NCBI GenBank assembly: GCA_022749755.1
Contig: CM040449.1
Span: 4,979,157-5,043,156, forward strand
Reading direction: 5' to 3'
Source: Azadirachta indica
Lineage: Eukaryota; Streptophyta; Magnoliopsida; Sapindales; Meliaceae
Length of the DNA: 64,000 nt
The notes beneath the pieces were generated by a model. It saw nothing but the letters and a program-made list of their open reading frames with translations. It was not told the origin of the DNA and did not search any database. Shown piece by piece: positions 25,803-38,943 of this stretch (its first letter is position 1; the number at the start of each line of letters is the position of its first letter). A program made the translations under genes and the position numbers.

Positions 25803-27896
25803 TTATTTAACTTTATATCCCAAATTGAAGACATATTTGACAAGCAGATCGAGCTCCCCATCATCAAGGGTGATACATCCATCTTTGTTGGCGTCTGCAT
25901 GGCAAAGCCCTCGACGAGCGCGCCAACCAGGGACGCGTGAATGGAGGTCTTCGAAGGCTTCCTTCAGCTCCTCTCTGCTCAGGCATCCATTTCTATCCCT
26001 ATCATGTTCCTTGAAAATTCCTTTCAATTGCTCTTCACTGACAGTCGCCTGCGCATTCTTTGAGTACCAATAAACAGGCATCTTGATCTTGACGTCGTTT
26101 GGACTTTGGAGTAATTAATTAAATATTATATGGATGGATCGATCGACGATCGCAGGCAGCAGGAGGCAAGTCCTTACGTGAGAGATATCTCACTATGTAC
26201 CTATATCTAGCTCTGCTGCTTACAAGAAAAAGCTGGTGAGGGAAGCAGCTGTTGCCTGTTGAATTTACATATACATACATCCATATGTATGGTTTTTTTC
26301 CTTTACAACTTCGTTTTGTTATTTTATTTATTTATTATATTGGTTGAGAACTAACTAACTAACTATTTAATTAATCATTTTATTTATTTATATAGTAAAG
26401 ATTGTTATCTCTTTTTAGAAATCCAAAGCAAAGCGGATTCTGGTGTGTTGCTTTAATTAGAATCTGATTTCAAAAGGAACAAAGAACAAATAATTTATAT
26501 CCACAAACATACCCCAAAAAAAAAAAAATAATAATAATAAAAAGAGAATTATTCTGTAAACATGTGCATGCAACCATATACATTTGTATACACATATATC
26601 AATTTCAGAATATATAATTAATTAATGCTTATATATATTATATATAATATGATAATAATAACCATGCATACAATATCAATTAATTTCTTCTATATCAAAA
26701 TTAAGCTACTTCAGGCTTAATTTGTCATGTCTGTGCTTCAAGTTTTATTTATTTATTTATTTTCATTTTATTTCATATATCAACAAAAGAAAAAAAAAAA
26801 AAAAAAAAACCAAAGCGTGTTACTTATGGTACTGCGCGCTTCAGTTTAGATATGATGAGATAAAAAGCAAATATTGTAAAAGAGTCTTGTTTTAAAACCA
26901 AAATTAAGCGGATACTGTTGTTGATTCTGATGATGGGCATCTGGTTCAAAACCAACCAAAAGAAAATTCATTAACGGAATTAATAATTTACACATCACAC
27001 AATCACATGACGAAGATGAACCAGAATGGATCGGATCGGAAGAAATTAAAAAGTATTATTAATTCCGTAGAAAATGTTTACTTCATTTTCAGAATAATAA
27101 TGATCTTTTTATGTTAATTTTTCGGAATAAAATAATTACTTATCATCCGAAATAAAAGGAATTATGTGTGTGTGTGTTTATATATATATATATATATATA
27201 TATGGAATTAGAACCTTTGACTCATGTTAGACACTTTATATAATATGCTACTTGCAGTACTGTATATGTGATTCTACCAATTCTCTCTCTCTCTATATAT
27301 AGATGTGTGACAATAACAAGAGCTAGCTTCACTTATATTTCTTTTTCTTTCTTTCTTCTAATTAAATTATATATGTAGATAGATATATACGATGTCCTTA
27401 TTCTTCAATTGGAGGAAGAAGATGCTCATCAGGTAAAAGCAAAAGAATGGATTCTTGCTTTTCACAAAGAAATTATATTGGAATCATATTAATAAATAAA
27501 TAAATAAGCCAGCAATCTATATATATAATATCGCGGATTGCCCGATTCTTTCCTTCTATATAGCGCACCTGATTGAAAATAACATCTACTCGGTAAAAAG
27601 AAAAGGAAAAAGGTTGCATTTATAGAAGAATATATAGTGTGGACAGGTAAATGTCGTTTGTCATCAGAAATTTTATTCTAAATGGAATAATATTTTTGAT
27701 TTCGTGCAGATAATTTAATTAGATTACCTTCTTAGTATATATGTTTTCAAAAGTGAACTATTCAGTCCATTTGGATTTTGGATATATACACGAGAAGATT
27801 GGCTCGAATGTGAATCTAGCCAAGTGCTTGTCCATTTCTTCCTTTTGACACGACCCCAAATAGAAATTGAAGTAAATGACAATTAAACTTTTTCAA
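24940..27896. repeat. Tandem segmental duplication, copy 1 (type I EF-hand unit)
   Basis: This segment and 27897-~30010 align over most of their length, although indels make copy 2 shorter. Both begin at TTCCACGTTCGTTTG. Both contain a minus-strand type I EF-hand gene. Both end with the block AAGATTGGCTCGAAT...GTCCATTTCTTC followed by AACTAAACTTTTT-like sequence. The copies abut at about 27897, as expected for unequal crossing-over. Confidence 0.88.
25803..26081 (-). CDS. Mini EF-hand protein, type I copy a
   Basis: Intronless, 92 residues, beginning MPVYWYSKNAQATVSEEQLK. Two EF-hand loops: DRDRNGCLSREE (about 27-38), with ligands in all usual positions including the final Glu; and DANKDGCITLDD (about 63-74), where position 12 is Asp rather than Glu. 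The linker PGWRARRGLCHAD contains a WRARR signature shared by every member of this cluster. It is half the length of calmodulin, so a dimer or a small calcium sensor is plausible. There is no signal peptide or membrane helix. I do not recognise a named orthologue; a calmodulin-like (CML) family member is the safest label. The start is the ATG at 26081, in the same position as in copy b. Confidence 0.82.
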   Translation of the reverse strand: MPVYWYSKNAQATVSEEQLKGIFKEHDRDRNGCLSREELKEAFEDLHSRVPGWRARRGLCHADANKDGCITLDDGELDLLVKYVFNLGYKVK

Positions 27897-28556
27897 TTCC
27901 ACGTTCGTTTGTGCTTTGCTTGTTGGGTTAGTTGATTTATTGGTGCCCTGGCCTGAGCTGGGCTGGAGATCGTTTATCAAAGATTTACCACGTAAATTTG
28001 AAAGTGACATTCAACTCATTCATGTGCTGTGCTGAATGAAAAATTTGCTGAGGCATTTTACGTAATTAAATCATGATCAGTAAATGACAGACAGGTCCTT
28101 AATTCATTTTGTTAATTTCACCTTACCATCTGCTATTCTCGGTCGAAGTGTCCAAACAGCCAGCAACATTGGATTTGGACTCCTCAGTTTCTTTCTAACC
28201 AGAGTCGGTTTAGCATCGAAATGAGAAGATCGAGATACATATCGGAGTCATCTTCAAACATATAATAACAATATTAATGAACAAGGTACTTAGGTATAGA
28301 ATTTTCAAGTCTCACAGACAGAACTGGATCTTCTTCTCTTATATATTATATAAATAGATTTGAGTACAGTACGTAAACTGAACTTAGATGAGCAGATCGG
28401 GTACCCAGCTATCTTACCTTGCTTGCTAGCTATGGTAGAGACTAGGAAGACAGAGAAAGAAAAATAAAAAAAGAGTCTTAATATGTAGTAATTAGACAAG
28501 TACATACATAACATCTTTTCATTTATTTAATAGAGCAACTATTTTGACGACTTAAT
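26082..28556. other. Intergenic: upstream of type I copy a, and start of duplication copy 2
   Basis: No gene found. It contains the putative promoter of the 25803-26081 gene, A- and AT-rich tracts (poly-A near 26791-26809), a (TA)n microsatellite at about 27179-27203, and from 27897 the left part of the second duplication copy. Confidence 0.5.
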
Positions 28557-30010
28557 TTATTTAATCTTATATCCCAAACGGAAGATATATTCGATAAGCT
28601 GATCGGACTCCTGATGATCAAGGGTGATATATCCATCGTTGTTGGCGTCTGCATGCCAAAGCCCAAGATGAGCGCGCCAACCAGGCCAGCGTGAATGGAG
28701 TTCTTCAAAGGCTTCCTTCAGCTCTTCTCTGCTCAGGCATCTATTTCCATCCCTATCATGTTTCTTTAAAATTTCTTTCAATTGCTCTTTACTAAAAGTC
28801 GCCTCCGCCGGCTTTGAGCGCCAAAAAACAGGCATCTTGATCTTGATCTTGATGGCGTTAATATGGATTGATGATCGCAGGCAGGAGGCGAGGCCTTACA
28901 GGAGAGGCTAGTCAATTACCTATACATATATATGCTGCTTACAAGAAAGCTGGTGAGGGAAGCACCAATAGAAAGCATGGATATATGGATTTACATGTAC
29001 ATACATGCATACATACATACATACATATAGTTTCTTTATTCTTACGTTACTTTATTTTATTATTGTTTGAAAACTAACTAACTAACTAACTAAATATCTC
29101 TTTTTAGAAATCAAAAGCAAAGCGGATTCTGGTGACTTGCTTTAGAATCTGATTTCAAAAGGAACAAAGAATAAATAAGTTATATCCACAAACAAAAAAG
29201 AAGTAATAAAAGAGGATTAAAAAAGAAGTAATTATTTATATCCACATGATTGATGAACCATAATGGATCGGATCAGAAGAAATTAATAAAGGAGTATTAA
29301 TTCCATAGAAAATGCTCACTTCATTTTCAGAATAATAATAATCTTTTTATATTAATTTTTCTGAATGTATAAAACTACTTATCATCCGAAATTAAAGGAA
29401 TATATATATATATATATATATATAGATATTGATATAGATATAGATATATACAGATATAGATATATATGATATCCTTATTCTTTCAGTTGAAAGAAGAAGA
29501 TGCTCATCAGGTAAAAGCAAAAGCATCGATTCTTGTTTTCACAAATTAAAGAAATTATTTTGGAATCATATCCATAACCAAAAAAAAAAAAAAAAAAAAA
29601 TTTAAATAAAAAACCAGCACTCCATATATGTTATCTCGGATCGGCTGATTCTTTCCTTTTATATAGCACCTGATTGAAAATAACATCTGTACTGTACAAG
29701 GAGATTAAGAGGTGGAATGTATGTGTCGTTTGTCATCCTAAATTTTATTACCGAATAATATTTTTTTTATTTGCGGAAGAGAATTTAATTAATTAGATTG
29801 CAGCCTTCTTATTATATATATATATATATATATGTATGCATGTATGTCTTGAAAAGTACTGAGCTATATATTCAGTCCATTGGTTGCACAAGAAGATTGG
29901 CTCGAATCTAATCTATAGCTAAGTGCATGTCCATTTCTTCTTCATTTTGACACAAGCCTTAGCTAGCTAACACATATTAAAGTAACTGCCAACTAAACTT
30001 TTTAAATTCT
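27897..30010. repeat. Tandem segmental duplication, copy 2 (type I EF-hand unit)
   Basis: Second copy of the 24940-27896 unit. Shared landmarks include CTGGCCTGAGCTGGGCTGGA near 27948, AACAGCCAGCAACATTGGAT near 28155, the EF-hand gene at 28557, and AAGAAGATGCTCATCAGGTA near 29495. The right end near 30010 is approximate. Confidence 0.86.
28557..28835 (-). CDS. Mini EF-hand protein, type I copy b
   Basis: Intronless, 92 residues, tandem duplicate of 25803-26081 with many substitutions but no gap or stop. Loop 1 is DRDGNRCLSREE: the near-invariant Gly at position 6 has become Arg. Loop 2 is DANNDGYITLDH: the bidentate position 12 has become His. From general EF-hand chemistry, both changes should weaken calcium binding, so this copy may be losing or changing its function. 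The PGWRAHLGLWHAD linker is also altered from WRARRGL. The frame is intact, so it is annotated as a gene rather than a pseudogene. Confidence 0.75.
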   Translation of the reverse strand: MPVFWRSKPAEATFSKEQLKEILKKHDRDGNRCLSREELKEAFEELHSRWPGWRAHLGLWHADANNDGYITLDHQESDQLIEYIFRLGYKIK

Positions 30011-30433
30011 ATTCCTCTTAAAGACAAAAACTTAAGTATCAGGGCTAAAAGATTGTACAATGAAAAGCTATTACATGTTTCAAATTTTCACTTTCATTAT
30101 AATTATCATTAACACAATTCATTGATTTTAAAATGAATGTATGTTTGGTAAGAATTTATAACTAAATGGATATATGATTGTTTTTAAAATGAATGCACGT
30201 TTAATAAGAATTTATTAATTGAATATATAAATAATATGGTGTAGTACTTGTTTTACCTAAAATTTTTTCTATTTTAAAGATAAGATATATAAAGTAACTC
30301 ACTCCATTGAGAAAAATATTTTGAATGATTTTTTTATATCAATAGGTCTTACAAACAAGAGAAAGTATTATTTATAACAAAGAGGGATAATAATAGATTT
30401 TAGGTGATTTTTTTCCTAGTTAATAATATAAAT

Positions 30434-30686
30434 AACTACTCGCACTTAGTTTAAGTGGTCGGAAGTCTAGTTTCTTCAAAGAGAAGTCAGGCTTCGAACT
30501 TTATTGGATGCACTAGAAAGGTTATTTTCCATCAAATAAAGATGAGACCTCGCTAACCTGTGGAGTCCATTTTCACAAAATGTATAGGGCCTCTTATATT
30601 AAAGTGCGGGTAGAATAGATTTTCAAGATTTTTAATGTAATGTTAGTAATTTGTACATGTAATATATAATATTTCAAAAAAAATTG
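30434..30686 (+). mobile_element. tRNA-derived SINE with target-site duplication
   Basis: A 253-bp body is flanked by an identical 11-mer ATAATATAAAT at 30423-30433 and 30687-30697. Near the 5' end is an A-box-like TAGTTTAAGTGG (30447-30458). About 32 bases further is a B-box-like GGCTTCGAACT (30490-30500), the spacing expected of a tRNA-type RNA polymerase III promoter. The 3' end has an A-run (30676-30683) before the second target repeat. These are the hallmarks of a SINE mobilised by LINE machinery. The SINE family is not identified. Confidence 0.78.
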
Positions 30687-31880
30687 ATAATATAAATTAT
30701 GTCACGAGAAAGAATTGTTGGTATTCTTGAGTTTAACTCGTTAAGAAATAGTACAAGATTTGTATAAAGTTAGAAAAAAAAGATTTAGATTTAAAATTAC
30801 TCACAAAATTAGGAGAGATCTAGCTAGTACCCTAATCTTTTATCATGTTCTAGTTAGAAAAAAGAAAAAAAACTGGTAGAACACTATTAATGAAATGCCT
30901 AAATTACAGCTCTGGTCCTCTTTAACTGAAAAACTATATTGATAAATATATAGGACAATTTTATGTTTCAGGGGAAAAAAAATTCTAAATGTGAATAGTT
31001 GGATAAAATTAGAAAATTCATTTCAAACATTAATTCTTTCTTGATTTCGCATATAACTCTATTATTTCCCCCTATGTGAATGAATTATATGTCAACAATT
31101 AATGTATCCAACTATTCAGTGATGATAACGTCACTAGATGAATGTCACCTTGTTGTCGTAAATATTTTCTTACTGCTGCAAATACCCGGAATCAGATAAC
31201 AACCTAGAACAACTAAAATTAATCAGAAACATGTCTAGTTCTCGTATTCGTTCTAGAATCTGAATGAAAAAGGACATCCACATTGTCAAAAGCAAAGTAA
31301 AGGTTAATTTTGTACAAAATAATTAATTACTTGATCGATACAACGTTATTGGATCTTGCTTTGCATATTAGCTAGATAGAATAACTAAAATTCAGATTCT
31401 TTGAAAAAAGCATTAACGTAAACTAATCATAAATATTATTTCAATAGTAAAGAAAGAGTGAATATGGGTTATATAGCAAACAACGAAACCTTGAAATTAA
31501 TTAGGATTTAAATATCAGAATACTTGTTGATCTCGTACATAACATGTATAGGTTGATCATCAATATTGATTAAGCAACCTGCAGAAATTAAGCAATTTTA
31601 CAAAAGCTTGGTATTTGGCTGGCTTCATCTAGGACTCTATATATACAGAACGGGTACTATCCAATCGATCAAGAGAAAATACGCGACCAGATCTCTGGAG
31701 TTATACATGCAGCGAAAGAATTTTGTTCAAAAATATTTATATATAAAGTCATTCAAAAGTAGGGAATATAAATTTATTGTTTGTATAGGAGGTGGAAATG
31801 TGTCCACTTACCTAAAATGCGATTGGAATTGTTTCAGCTTGCATGTCTTAATAAAGACACACACATATATAGAGGAATAT

Positions 31881-31902
31881 GTGTGTGTGTGTGTGTGTGT
31901 GT
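31881..31902. repeat. (GT)n microsatellite
   Basis: Eleven uninterrupted GT dinucleotides in intergenic DNA. Confidence 0.95.
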
Positions 31903-32483
31903 AGGAATATATTAAGTACTATGATTCATAAATGTAAATGAAGGCTGGTGCAATCAAGATGCTAAAGTAGTGAGCAAGTGACATGTTTGGTATGAGACGT
32001 GAACGGCATATATGCTGCAATTGACTGGTCTTAATTAATTAGTTATTTGGGCATCACATATTTCTAGTATGTATATAGATTTATTAAAAAGATACCAACG
32101 GAAACATTAACTTGTTTAAGGTATACATACATACATATGTATGTATGTATTAGAATAAAATTAAGGGTAAGTTTTATGTATTAATAACGTCCTTTTTCTT
32201 TCCTTTCTTTTGTTAAGGGTTGCTTGTTTTGCCTATCTAAACTAAATATTTTTATGGAAATCGCATATGTATACCAGAGTTGTGAAATAATTAAAATGAA
32301 AATGAGTCGGAAATGGAAAAAGGAAGGAAGGTATTATTCTTCAAATCGAAAAAATATATGTAGGTGGGAATACTTTCTTTAAAAAAGTGGAATATAGAAA
32401 ACACCTATGATCTTGTATTTCTTTCAGTATTTGAAGCAGAGAATTAGACTGTCCCACCTTAATTATTATGTTGATCTGAAAAG

Positions 32484-32520
<37 letters not shown>

Positions 32521-34240
32521 CACAATCACAAGAAGATTGGCACAAATCTGACTTATCAGTGGAAATTACGGCCACCCAAGTCACAGCGGACATGTCTTCG
32601 TCTCTCACACTATAAATTATGAAAGTCTTCTCGCTTTTTATGTATAGATTCCCCACACTAAAAATTGGATAGAATACTTTTTAATTTAAATATTTTTGAG
32701 TTCACTGTAATAGAATTTATCTAAATTCTTACCCAATAAATTTTTTTATACACAATTATATATTAATAAATTGTATGTATAATATATAATGTTAAAAAAA
32801 ATCAATAATGCATACTTGTCCAGTTCTCTCTATTTTTTTCTAAAATACGTGGTGGGTGGTGGATAATACCCTTGAAACTAGATAACGCTTCATTATTGGC
32901 CTTCCTGAATTCTGCTTACTTGACAAGTAATACTCTCAATGTTTAACAAATATACGTAGATCGACCGGAAGCTGTGTACTAAAAAACCATAAAATCCCAT
33001 ACATCTCCAAAGTTTAATTGTTTATATTGAATAATGAGTGTTTAACATTTTAAATAACTTATTTATTTAATCAATGAATGTGAGATCACTTTTGACAAAG
33101 CAAAATAAAATTGACGAATGTAAAATATATATATATATATATATTGAAGTGGGGTGGTGGTAAAGCAAAACAATAATAGCTAGCTATTAGGAACAAGAAT
33201 TATTTATTTCGTCTGGGTGTATAATCTGTCATACTACAAGGGAAAGAAGAAAGTAGAGTGTGTGAATGGTGACTGGGCCAAGCCCAAGTCCAGTTTCAGT
33301 TACTATAAGTGCCCTGTCGGAGTTGATTTGGCCCAAGCCGAAAAATGTATAAAGTATTATATATGTTATGACCGAGCATAACTCGTGAACTTTCAAATCC
33401 TTTTTGCATTTTTTGGATAGTCTATCAAAAAGCATATGTACAATATATAGGAGAGAGATTTATATATGGATTATATTCATGGCCAATAATTGCAGAAACA
33501 ATTAATTAATACAATATATTTTACAAATATATATAGAGTAACTGCATACTCTGTTAACCGCTTCTTAATTTCTTTTCCTAGTGCATTTTATTTTTCTAAC
33601 ACTTTTTTAAAGTACTCAATTGATTGAAATTTGTGTAAGCTGATAATTGGTAGTAGATTTAACCAAATTTGATACTAGTATGAATATATGTGGAGTTTCT
33701 AAGAAAAAGTCCCAAAATATGAATGACAATCAAGTAACATTGATTCCAAATGATCCATTTCTTCCAATTGGAAAAGTGTCGGAGACTTGAAAGCCTTAGA
33801 AAACGGTAAAAACAATGAAGATTTTCGTAAGGTGATGCATAAAACTTAGAAGAAAAGAAGGAATTGTTGTTGGCCCTCCTAGATATTTCATTCGTAGTCA
33901 CCAAAGTTCTCCATAATCGCAATTTAATCTTCGAGTCATGCTTTGTAACTTGATTTTATTTGTATGTTTTCATGCTGCTCTTTGTGTTACCTTTTATTAT
34001 GTTTTAATAAAATTATTATTACTTTTGTTTTAGAAAAAATTATTTCAGCTTTAACTTCACTCTTTGAATTCATAATAAAGACGGCTGAATTAAGTTAACA
34101 TTTAAGCAAAAAAAAAAGAAAAGAAAAGAAAAGAAACACTAACGTTTTCTTATAATAATTTGAGTTTTACCATTTGAACGAGCAAATGTGTTAGTGGTTC
34201 ATTGTTAATAAAAAACTAAGAAAAGAATATATAAATCTTG

Positions 34241-34280
<40 letters not shown>

Positions 34281-34597
34281 AAAGAAATATGAGCTCAAAT
34301 TAATAAAAACAAGAACTCTCGAGAGTCGTATTTATGAGACTGAAGATGCTTACATCCCTGATGAGTTAAAAAGATCATCGATCTAGCTAGTAGCAACTAA
34401 TTACAAAAAAAAAAAAAAAAAAAAAAGTACACACTAATTAATTAAAAACCTGAAAACGTAGGAAAGAGGACCACCAGTACTACAAAGTAGTTAAAGGTCG
34501 AGCAAAATGAATTTACAATACTACTCCTGGGATACGTAGAAAATTAATGTTGGGTTGGGATTTTGGAATAAGCTCCCCTTTCTTCTTATTGGCAGAA

Positions 34598-34906
34598 TTA
34601 CCTGGCTAGTTTGATATGCTTGATAAAATAAGTGACAAGGAGATCGTACTCGTCCTCGCTTACGTAGCCGTCTCCGTCTGAATCGGCATAGCATAGGGCT
34701 CGCCTAGCTCTCCATGCTGGAAAATTTGAACCAAGGATGCTGAAGGCCTCCTCAAGTTCTCGCTTGCTGAGGCGGCCATCACCATCTTTATCACATCCCT
34801 TCATTACTCGTTTCAACCATTCTTCAGTACTACTGTTGCTCATTTTCCGTGGCTCTTGCGTAGAAGGCCTGTAGAAACCTTTAGCTATTCCTTTATTGCT
34901 AAACAT
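34598..34906 (-). CDS. Mini EF-hand protein, type II copy a
   Basis: Intronless, 102 residues, starting MFSNKGIAKGF. After a variable N-terminal extension and TEEWLKRVMKGC come two fully canonical EF-hand loops, DKDGDGRLSKRE and DSDGDGYVSEDE, with Asp at 1/3/5, Gly at 6 and Glu at 12. They are separated by LGSNFPAWRARRALCYAD, which carries the cluster-wide WRARRAL signature. Of the cluster members, this one looks most competent for calcium binding. It is probably a cytosolic or nuclear calcium sensor; partners are unknown. The paralogue at 45929-46261 shares the same start MFSNKGI, supporting the chosen ATG. Confidence 0.85.
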   Translation of the reverse strand: MFSNKGIAKGFYRPSTQEPRKMSNSSTEEWLKRVMKGCDKDGDGRLSKRELEEAFSILGSNFPAWRARRALCYADSDGDGYVSEDEYDLLVTYFIKHIKLAR

Positions 34907-35007
34907 ATTTATATATTTATATAATTCTGATCAAAGGCAAATCAAGTTACAATTGCAAGTCTGAGTCTTAATTGCTCTGGTTAATATATACTCTATGCTG
35001 TGACCTC

Positions 35008-35038
<31 letters not shown>

Positions 35039-36259
35039 GGATGGATATTGTATATCCTGTGTAACTAATTAATAAATGCATGGTTTGGACCACCATGACT
35101 GGTTGATTCAAAAGCAAAATTAGAAATATTAATATAGATATTTGGTAGGTAGGTATATATATCATTTGGACCGAAAGAATACGCAAAATTTATTATATTA
35201 TGTGTTTTTATATATATTATCATAATTATCAAAATAATATCACATACTTAATGAATATATAACTTAGATAAAAATTTAAGATCGTTCTAAATTTTAATTT
35301 TATAAATTAGTCAATTTTATTATTGATTGTATACGAACTTGATCGCCAACCATCCAAATAATAATAACGATAATAAGAGTGAGAGGCATGACTCGTTATT
35401 CAACAAAGCGGGGTCGGTCGGCTCTATTTAATTCTACCGATGTTTCAAATTAGTTTATGAAGAGGAAAGAGGTGTCATCTATACAAATATTTATTAAAGA
35501 AAAGTAGGCGCATGTTGTGAATTTAAGTGATTAATTATTTAGGATATACTTAATTTATTAATAGATGTTTAATTGTTCATAATCATATTTGGCGTGATTT
35601 GATCCAAAGAATTGGATGCTCTGCACAACTTAAATATATAATATTTTGTATTTTTATTCTTAATGTTGTTCAACAACTTTGGAAAACTTAAGTAAAATGT
35701 CTCAAATTTAGACTAAATTTTCAACAATGTCTACTGTTTAAAATTTATTAAAAAAATGACCCACTTGAATCGTTTTGGACAAAAATATTCCTATTAAAAA
35801 TAAATACCGGTCATTTTTAAAAATTTTATTGTGAGGATATTTTATTTCAATTGAGTCATTTTTTATAAAAATTTTAAATAGTAATCATTTTAGAAAATTG
35901 AACCACAATTTTGTTTATCGTAGAAAATCTCCCTTCAACATTTACTTTTGTAATACTAGTACTTCTATTTTGAGATTCACTTTTTATACAAAAATTTAAC
36001 TTTGATATGATACATAATTCAAATTTGATCATGATTATTACTATATATATTTTAATATTCAATAAATTCAGCCAAAAAAAAAAATCCTAAAGAAGATATA
36101 TGCTCCAATCGCTGCGATCTTGAGAAAAATCTTTACTATGCATGTCCACCATTCTCCTCAAAGGAAAAATAAAATGATATTAGTTTTATTTGGAAAACAT
36201 GCGCATGCTTTCATCATAGGCATTGGATTGTTTTTCTTATATATTTTTCCATATATCTG

Positions 36260-36293
<34 letters not shown>

Positions 36294-36756
36294 CAAAGGG
36301 TTTTGACGGAGCAGTCTGCACGTTGAACTATATATATAGTTCCAGTACTCATCCAATTTTTTATCCTTTTTCTTTCCTTTTACTTGGAAAAGTTGCGAGA
36401 TTGTTGATGAAGGATGCTTTTCTACTGGGAATCTCTTGAAAGTTGATAAATATCCTCCATTTGTTAATTCAATAAATGTCCTTCACAACAGTGAAGCCAC
36501 TGAAAAAGCAGAAGATAGTGGTGTCCCTTAAAATTAAATGCTCGACCATATGATTACTACATAAAATATTTATTCTATCGCTTTATACTTACAGTGACAT
36601 AAGAAATTATTATATATAGTATACGTTATGTGGGTTAACACCAACATTGTTTGGTGGACTAAAAGCAAAATTAACTGCAACTAATTAATTATGTGGTACA
36701 AAATATATAAAAAAGATTAACTGAAAAGCAACTTAAAATTGAAGATGTTTAAAAGG

Positions 36757-36791
<35 letters not shown>

Positions 36792-38943
36792 GGACCATAT
36801 ATATAAAACAGTAGTCGTAACTTGATATTCGAGTCGTAATTTTATATATGGACCAGAAAATGTTCTCTCATTACTATTTCACTTTTGACAAAGATAAGAA
36901 GTCAAGAATATATCTAAGAGGGACATAATTAAATTATGAAAATAAAAAGGTTTAATTATCTGTCAAGCTTATTGCATAGAAAAAGTATGGTCAAAAGATA
37001 TGCAAAAAGTTTGGAATTTGATCATAGATATGTATTTTCCACTAACCCTGATAATTCATTCAAGGGTCCAGTGAGAGTAAGTAGATTTAAAAGTTAATTA
37101 ACTTTGGCGATAAATATCCTGATCGGGACTTGATTTCAAGAATCTAATCGCTATATCTTGATTCATAGACTGCCATGCAATAGGTTGTTGCATAAAGAAT
37201 GAAAATAATTTTAAAAAGGTACTGTTTTCGATCGTTGCTTCAAACTCAATGAAGCAAAGTGAATATATGCTTAATAGTAAAAGCATTTGGATAGAGATTC
37301 TATATGTGATTTATTTGAATTAATATACATGTAGTTCCACTACTTCAATTATCAAAGTTGCATCTTCTTTCCTTTCACGATTAAAAAAAAAAAATTGGAA
37401 ATGAAATTATCCAAAGAATAAAGGGGCTAGGAAGACAGGAAGGAGAATCAAATTTCCTGCATGCCGATCAAAAGGCGACACTTGGATACCCCTATTAATT
37501 AATTCTTTCTTTGATAATCTGCTTATTAATTGCCCAATATTTTCTCAGATGAGCAGCGGAAGAGGAGTACTAATTAGGCTTTGATGTTCATATATATGTA
37601 GTTCTTCAAATTTCGGATCAGATCACTGTTGAAAACTTGAAATATTTGATGTCGTCCACGACTCAGAAGCAACAACTTTTATAACAGTTAACACAGTACC
37701 TTCCTTACTGTCTCGACTGTCAATCAAGCTACATATCTTATATTTCAGTATATCTATTTTAGATAAATTAAGGTACTTTCTAATTATTATTTCTTAAATT
37801 TTTATTTGTATTTTTAAAAGGTAACAATGTGTTCTTTTGATATTTTATTAAAATTTTATTCTTAGAACACATAAAATGAGTTTTAGTTTTTTAGTTCTAA
37901 AGTGTGAAACATTATCTTTGTTATATTTTTACCCACCCTTCCACAATCTCTGTTTTTATATAATAATTATTAATGAGATATTAACAAATAAAGTCACCAA
38001 ATTTTGGTAAACAAAAAAAATGAGCATATGCTATTATTACTTGTAATACATAAATCCTTGGCAGAAGCTTATATAGAACTGAAAAATAAATTATATATAG
38101 ATCTATTTACGTTCTTATTTATTATTTTACGAAAATGTTAAAGATCTATATTTTATTATCTCAATTATCAATTATTTAAATCTTGTATTTTTTCTATTTT
38201 TAACATAAGTATTTAATTTAATTAAAAATTAAATATTATGAGAAGTTTATATTATACTATTTTTAGATTTTTATTTGGTATATTTAAAAATATTAAAAAA
38301 TTATGATAAATCTTTAAATGAAAAAATAATTATAAATTGTTACATAATATTTAGCAATAAAATTATTAAAATTCAAAATTTTTAAAATATTTCTATTAAA
38401 TACAATTTACACTTTTTTTCACTTTCAGCATACAATTTTCTAAAAATAGTATTGAAAGTATGCAGTATACTTAACTTTTAAAAATAATAACTTAATTAAT
38501 AATACTATTTTCCTTTTTTTCTTTATGGGAAAAAGATCAACAGTAATTTATAACCAACGAGCCCTGAATGCTTGATCGTTTACATCAAATAGGAAGGCAA
38601 AAGTAGAGCTGTCTACACTCGATATACAGGCTCTTCAATAAGAGAAACAAAGATGTAGATGCCGAGGAAGATTTACTTATTTATAAAATTTTACCAAATG
38701 TTCAAACACAAACACTCCAATATCCATGCATGCATGGATCTGTCTACTGCCTAGCTGACTAGTCCAATTGCGGCCGGAGACATGTTCCAAGGGATTACTC
38801 CTCAGACATGTTTATCAGACAGACAGTTGCTGCTAATTAATTTCTACCTACATTACGAGAAGAACATTAAACCTTAATTATCATCTGCATATATAGTGAA
38901 ATGCTCTATTATTTTGGCCCTCCAACCGGGAACGAAATTAAGC
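34907..38943. other. Intergenic between type II and type IV EF-hand loci
   Basis: No gene seen on either strand. It is AT-rich DNA collinear with about 46262-50950 in the second duplication copy, with (TA)n tracts at about 35011-35038 and 36768-36791 and a (CTAT)n tract at 36261-36293. Confidence 0.55.
36261..36293. repeat. (CTAT)n microsatellite
   Basis: About eight CTAT units. The paralogous position near 47480 lacks the array, so the expansion arose after the duplication or was lost in the other copy. Confidence 0.93.

Larger units (their letters stand above)
28836..34597. other. Intergenic between type I and type II EF-hand genes
   Basis: No coding gene supported. It holds the remainder of duplication copy 2 to about 30010, a tRNA-derived SINE (30434-30686), a (GT)n tract at 31881-31902, and (TA)n tracts at about 29400-29424, 32488-32518 and 34244-34272. 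Open frames near 31566-31904 (+) and 33659-33922 (-) show no family features. From about 34185 the sequence belongs to the larger II-IV-III duplication. Confidence 0.5.

Noticed and set aside
31566..31904. Plus-strand open frame of 112 codons ending in a GT microsatellite
   Set aside because: The frame ends in a Val-Cys repeat translated from (GT)n, and there is no domain.
32525..32560. Short match to the type I unit end (AAGAAGATTGGC near 29890)
   Set aside because: About 27 bp of similarity is too short to claim a third copy of that duplication.
33659..33922. Minus-strand open frame of 87 codons
   Set aside because: Sequence looks non-coding (rich in W, F, Y and S without motif) and has no paralogue in the duplicated blocks.
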